Shown: one piece after another, positions 8,019 through 18,379 of the stretch
How positions within the stretch are numbered: position 1 is the stretch's first letter
Layout: every line of letters starts with the position of its first letter
Origin: Bradyrhizobium sp. 138
GTDB lineage: Bacteria > Pseudomonadota > Alphaproteobacteria > Rhizobiales > Xanthobacteraceae
DNA length: 64,000 bases
Direction: 5' to 3'
Assembly: GCF_023074075.1 (NCBI RefSeq)
Contig: NZ_JADPKT010000097.1
Span: 18,898 to 82,897, forward strand
Translations under genes and position numbers: made by a program
Notes under the pieces: generated by a model
The model's input: only the letters and a program-made list of their open reading frames with translations
Databases searched by the model: none
What the model was told of the DNA's origin: nothing

Positions 8019-8335
8019 CCATCCTCTCCGGTATCGAGCACCGAGCGTATCGTGACGATCGCGGAATCCAGCCGGTCGGAGATCTCGCGATTGGTGCGCT
8101 CGAGCTTGCGCGCCTTCACCAGCGCGCCATCGAGCTCGTCGGCAAGCCGCGAACGATCGGCGCCGAGCGCCTGAATCCGCGCCGCGAGCTCGTTCTCGTC
8201 GCGATCGGCATCGCGCCGCCGCTCCACCGCGCTTTCGAGCGCGTCGAGCGCCGCCATCAGCCTGCGGGTCGCGATCTCAATCTCGACCGCGGAGGACTCC
8301 GTCATGGCGGAACTGTTGGACACGCGATCGTTCAT
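8015..8335 (-). CDS. DUF4164 family coiled-coil protein
   Basis: 106 residues from the ATG at 8335; an ATG at 8305 would give 96. The protein is almost entirely heptad-patterned helix (LMAALDALESAVERRRDADR and onward to SDRLDSAI). Small proteins of this kind precede zapA in many Rhizobiales and are annotated DUF4164, with no established function. The 4-base overlap with zapA suggests a role linked to the divisome, which is inference. Confidence 0.8.
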   Translation of the reverse strand: MNDRVSNSSAMTESSAVEIEIATRRLMAALDALESAVERRRDADRDENELAARIQALGADRSRLADELDGALVKARKLERTNREISDRLDSAIVTIRSVLDTGEDG

Positions 8336-8712
8336 GCAGTCAGCGGTGGAACCTGGCGGCCTTTGCCCAGTGGCCTTTTCCTGGGGCTTGCCGCCCGGCA
8401 AAAGACTCGGTTCGGCAAGCGGTTAGAAGCAGAAATTTACGTGGCAAGCTAGCCAAGCGCAACGCCGCCGCGAAACTATGCACCGATAGATCGGAAGGAG
8501 GTGGCCCCGATTCGCCCGTTCCTCCCCGACGCACGAGCCCGGCGGAAAACCGATCTCCACACAGGCAACTTTTACGGCCAAACCGGCGTTTGATTGCCTT
8601 GGACTCCCGGAACCGAGGTGCTATCCCAGCCCCCAACCTCCCGTGACCGCCAGGCTCGATCCAGCGCGGCGCACACGGCCATCAAGCACCTCATTCCAGA
8701 CGGATTTTCATC
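8336..8712. other. Divergent intergenic region upstream of zapA operon and tkt
   Basis: 377 bases between the divergent DUF4164/zapA operon and tkt. It must contain promoters for both directions and any regulator site for the carbon-metabolism genes. I could not assign a -35/-10 pair or an operator by eye, and no coding content or repeat was recognised. Confidence 0.5.
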
Positions 8713-10728
<2,016 letters not shown>

Positions 10729-10878
10729 GAGTTGAGCTTGCCCCAAAAAAGGACTACGTAATCTCCCATATGATCAAGCACCGCCCGGCCGAACCGGGCG
10801 CCCGCCCCTAAAAAACCCTCGCAGGCGCGTTAGTAGCGTGTTGTGCGGGATGACAACGGTCATTGAAGGAGACGAAAC

Positions 10879-11886
10879 ATGGCAGTCCGCGTTGGTATTA
10901 ACGGTTTTGGCCGCATCGGCCGCAACATCCTGCGGGCTATCGCCGAGTCTGGCCGCAAGGACATCGAGGTCGTCGGCATCAACGATCTCGGTCCGGTCGA
11001 GACCAACGCCCATCTGCTCCGCTTCGACAGCGTCCATGGCCGCTTCCCCGGTACCGTCACCGTCGATGGCGACTCGATCAGCCTCGGCAATGGCAAGATC
11101 AAGGTGACCGCCGAGCGCGATCCCTCGAAGCTGCCCTGGAAGGATCTCGGCGTCGACATCGCGATGGAATGCACCGGCATGTTCACCTCGAAGGACAAGG
11201 CGTCCGCGCATCTGACCGCCGGCGCCAAGCGCGTGCTGGTCTCCGCGCCCGCGGACGGCGCCGATGCCACCATCGTCTACGGCGTCAACCACGACACGCT
11301 GACCAAAGATCACCTGGTCATCTCGAACGGCTCCTGCACCACCAATTGCCTCGCGCCGGTGGCCAAGGTGCTGAACGATCTCGTCGGCATCGAAACCGGT
11401 TTCATGACCACGATCCACGCCTATACCGGCGACCAGCCGACGCTCGATACGATGCACAAGGATCTCTACCGCGGCCGTGCGGCGGCGATGTCGATGATCC
11501 CGACCTCGACCGGCGCGGCCAAGGCGATCGGCCTCGTACTGCCCGAGCTGAAGGGCAAGCTCGACGGCGTCGCGATCCGCGTGCCGACCCCGAACGTCTC
11601 GGTCGTCGACCTCAAGATCGTCGCCAAGCGCGCCACCGACGCCAAGGAAATCAACGCGGCGATGAAGCGCGCAAGCGAGCAGCAGCTCAAGGGCATCCTC
11701 GGCTACACCAACGCGCCGAACGTCTCGATCGACTTCAACCACGATCCGCACTCCTCGACCTTCCACGAGGACCAGACCAAGGTGCAGAACGGCACGCTGG
11801 TGCGCGTGATGTCCTGGTACGACAACGAGTGGGGCTTCTCGAACCGCATGGCGGACACCGCCGCCGCGATCGCGAAGGTGATCTAA
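10879..11886 (+). CDS. gap: Glyceraldehyde-3-phosphate dehydrogenase, type I
   Basis: 335 residues. It interconverts glyceraldehyde-3-phosphate and 1,3-bisphosphoglycerate. The N-terminal NAD(P)-binding signature is GINGFGRIGRNILRA (7-21), and the catalytic cysteine lies in SNGSCTTNCLAP (about 150-161). A strong AAGGAGAC ribosome-binding site precedes the ATG. It is 150 bases after tkt; that gap contains a CGCCCGG/CCGGGCG hairpin (10782-10800) not followed by a T-run, so it is not a standard terminator. A mosaic repeat separates it from pgk. Confidence 0.96.
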   Translation: MAVRVGINGFGRIGRNILRAIAESGRKDIEVVGINDLGPVETNAHLLRFDSVHGRFPGTVTVDGDSISLGNGKIKVTAERDPSKLPWKDLGVDIAMECTGMFTSKDKASAHLTAGAKRVLVSAPADGADATIVYGVNHDTLTKDHLVISNGSCTTNCLAPVAKVLNDLVGIETGFMTTIHAYTGDQPTLDTMHKDLYRGRAAAMSMIPTSTGAAKAIGLVLPELKGKLDGVAIRVPTPNVSVVDLKIVAKRATDAKEINAAMKRASEQQLKGILGYTNAPNVSIDFNHDPHSSTFHEDQTKVQNGTLVRVMSWYDNEWGFSNRMADTAAAIAKVI

Positions 11887-11898
11887 CTAGTAGGTCTC

Positions 11899-12014
11899 GT
11901 GTCCCGGACGCGGTGCAGCGTGCTTACGCTGCTCCGCAGAGCCGGGACCCATGTCTCCCCGCGTAGGTCCCGGTTCAGCATAGCGGCACTTCGCGCCGCA
12001 ATGCGCCCGGGACA
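11899..12014. repeat. GTCCCGGACGCG palindromic repeat, copy 1 (between gap and pgk)
   Basis: The element begins GTCCCGGACGCGGTGCAGCG, contains GCAGAGCCGGGACCCATG and TAGGTCCCGGTTCAGC, and ends GCGCCCGGGACA. The outer and inner arms are inverted relative to each other. The same modules recur at 26484-26607, 31812-31981 and 42922-43057. This copy occupies nearly all of the gap-pgk spacer and ends only about a dozen bases before pgk. Confidence 0.75.
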
Positions 12015-12028
12015 AGAGAGAGTGTCCG

Positions 12029-13225
12029 ATGACCAACAAATTCCGCACCCTCGACGACGTCGACGTGAAGGGTAAGCGCGTGCTGCTGCGCGTCGATCTC
12101 AACGTGCCCATGGACAATGGCCGCGTCAGCGACACGACCCGGCTCGATCGCGTCGCGCCGACCATCACCGAAATCTCGGACAAGGGTGGCAAGGTCATCC
12201 TGCTCGCGCATTTCGGCCGGCCGAAGGGACGCGATGCCAAGGACTCGCTCAAGCCCGTCGCCGAGGCGCTGTCGAAAGTCGTGAAGAAGCCTGTCGCCTT
12301 CGCCGACGATTGCATCGGCGAGCCCGCGGCCAAGGCGGTCGCCAGCCTGAACGACGGCGACATTCTCTGTCTCGAAAACACCCGCTTCCACAAGGAAGAG
12401 GAAAAGAACGATCCCGCCTTCGTCGCGGAATTGGCAAAGCTCGGCGACATCTGGGTCAGTGACGCATTCTCGGCCGCGCACCGCGCCCATGCCTCGACCG
12501 AAGGCCTCGGCCACAAGCTGCCGGCCTATGCCGGCCGCACCATGCAGGCCGAACTGGATGCGCTGGAGAAGGCGCTGGGCTCGCCGACCAAGCCTGTGAT
12601 TGCGATCATCGGCGGCGCCAAGGTCTCGACCAAGATCGACCTGCTCGAAAATCTCGTCAGCAAGGTCGATGCGCTGGTGATCGGCGGCGGCATGGCCAAC
12701 ACCTTCCTGCACGCCCAGGGCGTCGGCGTCGGCAAGTCGCTGGCCGAGAAGGATCTCGCCGCCACCGCGCTGCGCATCATGGAGAAGGCGGACGCCGCCA
12801 ACTGCGCCATCATCCTTCCCGTGGACGCCACCGTTGCCTATCACTTCGCCGCCAACGCGCCGTCGCACGCCTATGGGCTCGACGCGATCCCGGCCGACGG
12901 CATGATCCTCGACGTCGGTCCGCAGTCGATCGCCCGCGTCCACGCCGCGATCGACGATGCGGCGACGCTGGTCTGGAACGGCCCCTTGGGCGCGTTCGAG
13001 ATGCAACCGTTCGACCGCGGCACGGTCGCGGCCGCCAAGCACGCTGCCGAGCGCACCAAGGCCAAGAAGCTGATCTCGATCGCGGGCGGCGGCGACACCG
13101 TCGCGGCGCTCAACCAGGCCGGCGTCGCCGGCAGTTTCACCTATGTCTCGACCGCCGGTGGCGCGTTCCTTGAATGGATGGAAGGCAAGCCCCTGCCCGG
13201 CGTCGAGGTGCTGCGCGTCAAGTAG
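12029..13225 (+). CDS. pgk: Phosphoglycerate kinase
   Basis: 398 residues, full length. It transfers phosphate between 1,3-bisphosphoglycerate and ADP. The family signature RVLLRVDLNVPMDNG lies at about 18-32, with ENTRFHKEEEKND (about 117-129), GGAKVSTKIDLL (about 196-207) and the C-terminal nucleotide-binding glycine loop AGGGDT (about 352-357). An AGAGAG ribosome-binding site follows directly on a mosaic repeat. Co-directional with gap and fbaA. Confidence 0.96.
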   Translation: MTNKFRTLDDVDVKGKRVLLRVDLNVPMDNGRVSDTTRLDRVAPTITEISDKGGKVILLAHFGRPKGRDAKDSLKPVAEALSKVVKKPVAFADDCIGEPAAKAVASLNDGDILCLENTRFHKEEEKNDPAFVAELAKLGDIWVSDAFSAAHRAHASTEGLGHKLPAYAGRTMQAELDALEKALGSPTKPVIAIIGGAKVSTKIDLLENLVSKVDALVIGGGMANTFLHAQGVGVGKSLAEKDLAATALRIMEKADAANCAIILPVDATVAYHFAANAPSHAYGLDAIPADGMILDVGPQSIARVHAAIDDAATLVWNGPLGAFEMQPFDRGTVAAAKHAAERTKAKKLISIAGGGDTVAALNQAGVAGSFTYVSTAGGAFLEWMEGKPLPGVEVLRVK

Positions 13226-13283
13226 GCTTCAATCGGCAAACATTGAGCGGCCTTATGCAGGCCCAAACGGGAGAAAAAGACAG

Positions 13284-14351
13284 ATGGCTCGGATCACGTT
13301 ACGTCAACTGCTCGACCACGCGGCGGAGAACGATTACGGCGTACCGGCCTTCAACATCAACAATATGGAGCAGGCGCTGGCGATCATGGACGCGGCCAAC
13401 CAGGTCGACGCGCCCGTCATCATCCAGGCCTCGCGCGGCGCGCGCTCCTACGCCAACGACATCATGCTCAAGCACATGATGGACGCGGTCACCGAAATCT
13501 ATCCGCACATCCCGGTCTGCGTGCATCTCGACCACGGCAACGAAGCGGCGACCTGCATGACCGCGATCCAGGCCGGCTTCACCTCGGTCATGATGGACGG
13601 CTCGCTCAAGGCCGACGGCAAAACCCCCGGCGACTGGACCTACAATGTCGGCGTCACCAAGACCGTGACCGACATGGCCCATCTCGGCGGCATCTCGGTT
13701 GAGGGTGAGCTCGGGGTGCTCGGATCGCTCGAGACCGGCATGGGCGACAAGGAAGACGGCCACGGCGCCGAAGGCAAGCTCAGCCACGACCAGCTCCTGA
13801 CCAATCCCGACGAGGCCGTGAAGTTCGTCCAGGAGACCAAGGTCGACGCGCTCGCGATCGCGATGGGCACCTCGCACGGCGCCTACAAGTTCACCCGCAA
13901 GCCCGATGGCGACATTCTCGCCATGAACGTGATCGAGGAGATCCACCGCAAGCTGCCGAACATGCACCTCGTCATGCATGGTTCGTCCTCGGTGCCGCAG
14001 GACCTGCAGGAGATCATCAACGCCAATGGCGGCAAGATGAAGCCGACCTGGGGCGTGCCGGTGGCGGAGATCCAGCGCGGCATCAAGAACGGCGTGCGCA
14101 AGATCAACATCGACACCGACAACCGCATGGCGATGACCGGCCAGATCCGCAAAGTGCTCAAGGACAGCCCGGAAGAGTTCGATCCGCGCAAGTACCTGAA
14201 GCCGGCGATGGAAGCCATGACCAAGCTGTGCAAGCAGCGGCTCCAGGAGTTCAATACCGCGGGCCAGGCCTCCAAGATCAAGCGGGTCCTGACCACCGCC
14301 GAGATGGCCAAGCGCTACGCCAAGGGCGAGCTGGACCCCCGCGTCGCGTAA
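13284..14351 (+). CDS. fbaA: Fructose-bisphosphate aldolase, class II (Calvin-cycle subtype)
   Basis: 355 residues from the ATG at 13284. It is a zinc-dependent aldolase cleaving fructose-1,6-bisphosphate. Zinc ligands are in CVHLDHGNEAATC (about 81-93), GEL (about 140) and LVMHGSSSVP. Length and the ADGKTPGDW insertion resemble the Calvin-cycle-subtype class II enzymes also used for glycolysis in Rhizobiales. It follows pgk by 58 bases. A class I aldolase lies only about 300 bases downstream. Confidence 0.94.
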   Translation: MARITLRQLLDHAAENDYGVPAFNINNMEQALAIMDAANQVDAPVIIQASRGARSYANDIMLKHMMDAVTEIYPHIPVCVHLDHGNEAATCMTAIQAGFTSVMMDGSLKADGKTPGDWTYNVGVTKTVTDMAHLGGISVEGELGVLGSLETGMGDKEDGHGAEGKLSHDQLLTNPDEAVKFVQETKVDALAIAMGTSHGAYKFTRKPDGDILAMNVIEEIHRKLPNMHLVMHGSSSVPQDLQEIINANGGKMKPTWGVPVAEIQRGIKNGVRKINIDTDNRMAMTGQIRKVLKDSPEEFDPRKYLKPAMEAMTKLCKQRLQEFNTAGQASKIKRVLTTAEMAKRYAKGELDPRVA

Positions 14352-14423
14352 GCGATCGCGCGGTGGCGTAAGCGACGCGCGGGGACGTAAAGGTATCTAC
14401 TTCTGCCTCCACGAACTCGGAGC

Positions 14424-14542
14424 ACCTCTCCCCGTCGGGGAGAGGTCGATTTGCGCAAGCAAATCGGGTGAGGTTCAGGTCCTCGATAGGGCTAAGCCCC
14501 TCACCCGGCGCTTCGCGCCGACCTCTCCCTACGGGAGAGGTG
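14424..14542. repeat. Mosaic palindromic repeat, CTCTCCC/GGGAGAGGT family, copy 2
   Basis: Starts CACCTCTCCCCGTCGGGGAG and ends CGACCTCTCCCTACGGGAG, with GGGTGAGG and CCCTCACCCGG as the inner arms and a TTTGCGCAAGCAAA palindrome. It is the same design as 7447-7595. It fills the first half of the spacer between the two aldolase genes. The rest of that spacer (14543-14654) shows only the GGGAGGACC leader of the next gene. Confidence 0.75.
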
Positions 14543-14654
14543 TTGGACCCAGCCGCCTCCCCCCTTTACCCTGCGACGAACGTTAACTCGGCAATTGCCC
14601 GAGAACGGTCTATTTTCACGGGCAAGGGCAGAATCGTTTTGGGAGGACCTCTCG

Positions 14655-15680
14655 ATGAATCTGACTGAGCTCAATGGGATCGCGACCGCCATGGTCGCGC
14701 CAGGCAAGGGTATCCTCGCCGCCGACGAATCCTCCGGCACCATCAAGAAACGCTTTGACGCGATCGGCGTGGAATCGACCGAAGAGAACCGCCGCGACTA
14801 TCGCGAGATGCTGTTCCGCTCCAGGGACGCCATGAGCCAGTATATTTCCGGCGTGATCCTCTACGACGAGACGATCTGGCAGGACGCGAAGGACGGCACA
14901 CCGCTGGTCAAGCTGATCGAACAGAGCGGCGCCATTCCCGGCATCAAGGTGGACGAAGGCACGCAAGCCCTGCCGATGTGCCCGGGGGAAACAGTCACCG
15001 TTGGGCTCGACAAGCTCGCCGAGCGGCTGAAGAAATACTATGAGCGCGGCGCGCGCTTCGCCAAATGGCGCGCGGTGATCGACATCGGCAGCGATATACC
15101 CTCTATGACCGCGATCAGCGTCAACGCGCATGCGCTGGCGCGCTATGCCGCGCTGTGCCAGGCCGCCCAGATCGTGCCGATCGTCGAGCCCGAGGTGCTG
15201 ATGGACGGCGACCACGACATCGATCGCTGCTATGAGGTCACCCAACGCGTGCTCAACAAGACGTTCCAGGAATTGCGCGTGCAGCGCGTCGCGCTCGAAG
15301 GCATGGTGCTCAAGCCCAACATGGCGATCTCAGGCAAGAAATGCGCGAAACAGGCCTCTGTCGAAGAGGTTGCGGAGAAGACGATCCGGCTGCTGAAGGC
15401 CTGCGTGCCCGCGGCGGTGCCCGGCATCGCCTTCCTCTCCGGCGGCCAGTCGGACGAAGAGGCGACCGCCCATCTCAACGCCATGCACAGGCTCGGTCCG
15501 CTGCCCTGGGGCCTGACCTTCTCCTACGGCCGCGCGCTCCAGGCCGCGCCGCAGAAGGCCTGGTCCGGCAAGGCCGAGAACGTCGCGGCCGGGCAGCGCG
15601 CCTTCAGCCATCGCGCCCGGATGAACGGCCTCGCCTCCAAGGGCGAATGGCAAAGCAGCCTGGAAAAGAAGGCAGCCTAG
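14655..15680 (+). CDS. Fructose-bisphosphate aldolase, class I
   Basis: 341 residues from an ATG preceded by GGGAGGACC. It is a Schiff-base aldolase with no metal requirement. Family features are GKGILAADESSGTIKKRF (about 18-35), ISGVILYDETIW, RFAKWRAV, and EGMVLKPNMAISG (about 215-227) around the conserved active-site lysine. GIAFLSGGQSDEEAT is also typical. Its placement directly after the class II enzyme gives the cell two mechanistically distinct aldolases in one locus. The following ThiE-like gene starts 3 bases after the stop. Confidence 0.94.
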   Translation: MNLTELNGIATAMVAPGKGILAADESSGTIKKRFDAIGVESTEENRRDYREMLFRSRDAMSQYISGVILYDETIWQDAKDGTPLVKLIEQSGAIPGIKVDEGTQALPMCPGETVTVGLDKLAERLKKYYERGARFAKWRAVIDIGSDIPSMTAISVNAHALARYAALCQAAQIVPIVEPEVLMDGDHDIDRCYEVTQRVLNKTFQELRVQRVALEGMVLKPNMAISGKKCAKQASVEEVAEKTIRLLKACVPAAVPGIAFLSGGQSDEEATAHLNAMHRLGPLPWGLTFSYGRALQAAPQKAWSGKAENVAAGQRAFSHRARMNGLASKGEWQSSLEKKAA

Positions 15681-15683
15681 ATC

Positions 15684-16373
15684 TTGTCGAACAAACCGCC
15701 TCCACCGCGCCCGGCGCCGCGTCTTTATCTTGCGACGCCTGTCGTCGATGATCCCGCTGCGCTTCAAGCCGAGCTGCCAGGCCTGCTCGCAGCTGCCGAT
15801 GTCGCGGCCGTGCTGCTGCGGCTGAAGGAGACCGACCAGCGCGGCATGATCTCGCGCATCAAGGCCTTGGCACCGCTGGTACAGAAGGCGGGCGCCGCGC
15901 TGCTGGTCGATGGCCATGCCGAGCTGGTGGCGCGCGGCGGCGCCGACGGCGCGCACCTACCCGGCATCGCCGCGCTGAAAGAGGCGCTGCCGTCGCTCAA
16001 GCCCGATCGCATCGCCGGTGTGGGCGGGCTGACGACGCGGCACCATTCCATGGATGCGGGCGAGATCGGAGCGGACTACGTGTTGTTCGGCGAGCCCGAT
16101 GCGAAGGGACAGCGGCCCTCGGCGCAAGCGATTGCCGAGCGGCTCGACTGGTGGGCCGAGCTGTTCGAGCCGCCCTGCGTCGGCTTTGCGACGTCCTTGG
16201 AAGAGGCCCACGACTTCGCCGCCAGCGGCGCCGATTTCGTGCTGGTCGGCGACTTCATCTGGTCCGATCCGCGCGGACCCAAGGCCGCGCTGATCGAGGC
16301 GGACGCTGCGACCAAGAAGGCCCATGCGACGGCGACGGCTAGCCAGAATCCTGCGGGCAGCGAGCACGGCTAG
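15684..16373 (+). CDS. ThiE-like (thiamine phosphate synthase family) protein, divergent
   Basis: 229 residues from a TTG start 3 bases after the aldolase stop. It is a TIM-barrel protein of the ThiE/TenI type. LLVDGHAELVARGGADGAHL (about 73-92) corresponds to the ThiE region for substrate binding, and GADYVLFGEP (about 130-139) corresponds to the usual GADYVGFGP loop. The phosphate-binding and pyrophosphate motifs are not canonical (HLPG instead of HLGQxD), so true thiamine phosphate synthase activity is uncertain. Probably co-transcribed with the aldolase. Confidence 0.7.
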   Translation: MSNKPPPPRPAPRLYLATPVVDDPAALQAELPGLLAAADVAAVLLRLKETDQRGMISRIKALAPLVQKAGAALLVDGHAELVARGGADGAHLPGIAALKEALPSLKPDRIAGVGGLTTRHHSMDAGEIGADYVLFGEPDAKGQRPSAQAIAERLDWWAELFEPPCVGFATSLEEAHDFAASGADFVLVGDFIWSDPRGPKAALIEADAATKKAHATATASQNPAGSEHG

Positions 16374-16381
16374 CGCCCAAC

Positions 16382-17464
16382 ATGAAGCTCCCCTGCATCA
16401 CCATGCTGGCTACGCTGCTGCTGACAGTGCCCGCGGCCGCGCAGCTCCAGATCACCCCGCCGGCGACAACGCCGAGCGCGCCGCCTGAGAAGCAAAAGGC
16501 CAGGCCGCCCGCGCCCGCCAAGAAAAAGGAGGCTGCGCCGGCGCCAAAACCTTCGGCTTCGCCCAAGCCGTCCCCCTCCTCCAAGCCGACGCCGACCCCG
16601 ACCGTGATTCCGGCGCCGCCGAGCGATAATTCCGGCGCCGATCTGGTGTACGGCGCCTATCAGCGCGGCCAGTACAAGACGGCGTTCGACCTCGCCACCG
16701 CCCGCGCGCAAACAGGCGATGCCAAGGCGATGACCATGCTCGGCGAGCTCTATTCCAACGCCATGGGCATCCGGCGCGACTACGCCAAGGCGGCCGAATG
16801 GTACAAGCGCGCTGCGGACGCCGGCGACCGCGAAGCGATGTTCGCGCTCGCCATGCTGCGCATTTCGGGCCGCGGCGGCTCGCTCGACAAGGGCGAGGCG
16901 GTCAAGCTGATGGCGTCCGCCGCCAAGCTCGGCGAGCCCAAGGCGGCCTATAACCTCGCTTTGCTCTACCTCGACGGCCAGACCTTGCCGCAGGACGTCA
17001 GGCGCTCGGCCGAGCTGCTGCGCCAGGCCGCCGATGCCGGCCTGCCCGAGGCGCAATACGCGCTCGCGACCTTCTACAAGGAAGGCACCGGCGTTCCGAA
17101 GGACCCGGAGCGCGCGGTGCGGCTGCTGCAGGCCGCCTCCCTCGCCGACAATGTCGACGCCGAGGTCGAATATGCCATCGCCATGTTCAACGGCACCGGC
17201 ACGCCGAAGAACCAGCCGGCTGCCGTCGCGTTGCTTCGCAAGGCATCCCGCCAGGGCAGTGCGATCGCGCAGAACCGGCTGGCATGGGTGCTGATCAACG
17301 GCGTGGGCACGCCCGTGGACAAGATCGAGGGCTTCAAATGGCACCTGGTGGCCAAGACCGCCGGCAAGGGCGACCTGGAGCTCGACAAGCAATTATCCGA
17401 CCTGCCCGCCGAGGACCGGGCCAAGGTAGAGGCCGCCGCCAAAAAATGGCTCGGGAGCAAATGA
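16382..17464 (+). CDS. Secreted Sel1-like repeat protein
   Basis: 360 residues. It has a signal peptide (to about residue 20, PAAAQ), then a Pro/Lys/Ala-rich linker at about 28-80, then at least six Sel1/TPR-like repeats from about residue 88. These carry the A-x(4)-G-x(4)-A pattern (for example AKAAEWYKRAADAGDREAMF). Sel1 repeats form solenoids for protein-protein contacts, often at the envelope; the partner is unknown. It starts 8 bases after the ThiE-like gene and may share its operon. Confidence 0.85.
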   Translation: MKLPCITMLATLLLTVPAAAQLQITPPATTPSAPPEKQKARPPAPAKKKEAAPAPKPSASPKPSPSSKPTPTPTVIPAPPSDNSGADLVYGAYQRGQYKTAFDLATARAQTGDAKAMTMLGELYSNAMGIRRDYAKAAEWYKRAADAGDREAMFALAMLRISGRGGSLDKGEAVKLMASAAKLGEPKAAYNLALLYLDGQTLPQDVRRSAELLRQAADAGLPEAQYALATFYKEGTGVPKDPERAVRLLQAASLADNVDAEVEYAIAMFNGTGTPKNQPAAVALLRKASRQGSAIAQNRLAWVLINGVGTPVDKIEGFKWHLVAKTAGKGDLELDKQLSDLPAEDRAKVEAAAKKWLGSK

Positions 17465-17562
17465 CCTGACGCAATGACTTGACCTCGGGGCCCTTGCAGG
17501 GCACCCAATCCCTCAAACAGGCGCGATTTTGCGTCCTTCCCCCCGATCAAGACCGAAACCTC

Positions 17563-18354
17563 ATGCTGTATTCCGCAACTATCAATGTCATGGTCAAGGC
17601 CGCGCGCCGTGCCGGCCGCAGTCTCAAGCGCGATCTCGGCGAGATCGAGCATCTCCAGGTCTCGCTGAAGGGGCCGGCGAACTTCGTCTCGCTCGCCGAC
17701 AAGCGCGCCGAGGAAATCGTCTATCAGGACCTCGCCAAGGCCCGCCCCGGCTACGGCTTCATCGGTGAGGAAGGGGGACAGCGCGAGGGCACCGACAAGA
17801 GCCACACCTGGATCGTCGACCCGCTCGACGGCACCACCAACTTCCTGCACGGCATCCCGCAGTTTGCGATCTCGATCGGCCTTGCGCGCGAAGGCACGAT
17901 CATTGCGGGCGTGATCTACAACCCCGCCAATGACGAGCTCTACATCGCCGAGCGCGGCAAGGGCGCCTTCCTCAACGACCAGCGCTTGCGTGTCGCCGGC
18001 CGCCGCCAGCTCAACGAATGCGTGGTGGCCTGCGGCCTGCCCCATATCGGCCGCGGCGACCACGAGGAATTCCGCCGCGAGATGACCGCGATCCAGGACC
18101 GCGTCGCAGGCCTGCGCCGCTTCGGCGCCGCCTCCCTCGACCTCGCCTTCGTCGCCGCCGGCCGCCTCGACGGCTATTGGGAACGCAACCTGCAATCCTG
18201 GGACATCGCGGCGGGGATGCTGATGGTGCGCGAAGCGGGTGGGACGGTGAGCGATATCGCGACGCCCGGCGACCCGCTGGTCACGGGGCACGTGGTGTGC
18301 GGCAATGAGTACGTGCACGGGGAGCTGGTGAAGATTTTGCGGAAGCCGGCGTAG
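17563..18354 (+). CDS. suhB: Inositol-1-monophosphatase family protein (SuhB-like)
   Basis: 263 residues from the ATG at 17563. It is a Mg-dependent, Li-sensitive phosphatase fold. The metal-binding blocks are GEEGG (about 67-71), DPLDGTTNFLHG (about 86-97) and WDIAAGMLMVREAGG (about 212-226), all intact. It dephosphorylates inositol or similar sugar phosphates, and SuhB also binds RNA polymerase/Nus complexes in enterobacteria. It is 98 bases after the Sel1 protein and convergent with an AAA ATPase. Confidence 0.9.
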   Translation: MLYSATINVMVKAARRAGRSLKRDLGEIEHLQVSLKGPANFVSLADKRAEEIVYQDLAKARPGYGFIGEEGGQREGTDKSHTWIVDPLDGTTNFLHGIPQFAISIGLAREGTIIAGVIYNPANDELYIAERGKGAFLNDQRLRVAGRRQLNECVVACGLPHIGRGDHEEFRREMTAIQDRVAGLRRFGAASLDLAFVAAGRLDGYWERNLQSWDIAAGMLMVREAGGTVSDIATPGDPLVTGHVVCGNEYVHGELVKILRKPA

Positions 18355-18379
18355 TCATACGACGCCTCATGTGCAGCGA

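Noticed and set aside
10782..10800. GC-rich hairpin between tkt and gap as a terminator
   Set aside because: The stem is perfect but is followed by CCCGCCCCTAAAAAA rather than a T-run on either strand, so intrinsic termination is not supported.
10770..10811. Thirteen-codon leader peptide frame upstream of gap
   Set aside because: It has no regulatory codon run, no clear ribosome-binding site and overlaps a hairpin; chance is the simpler explanation.
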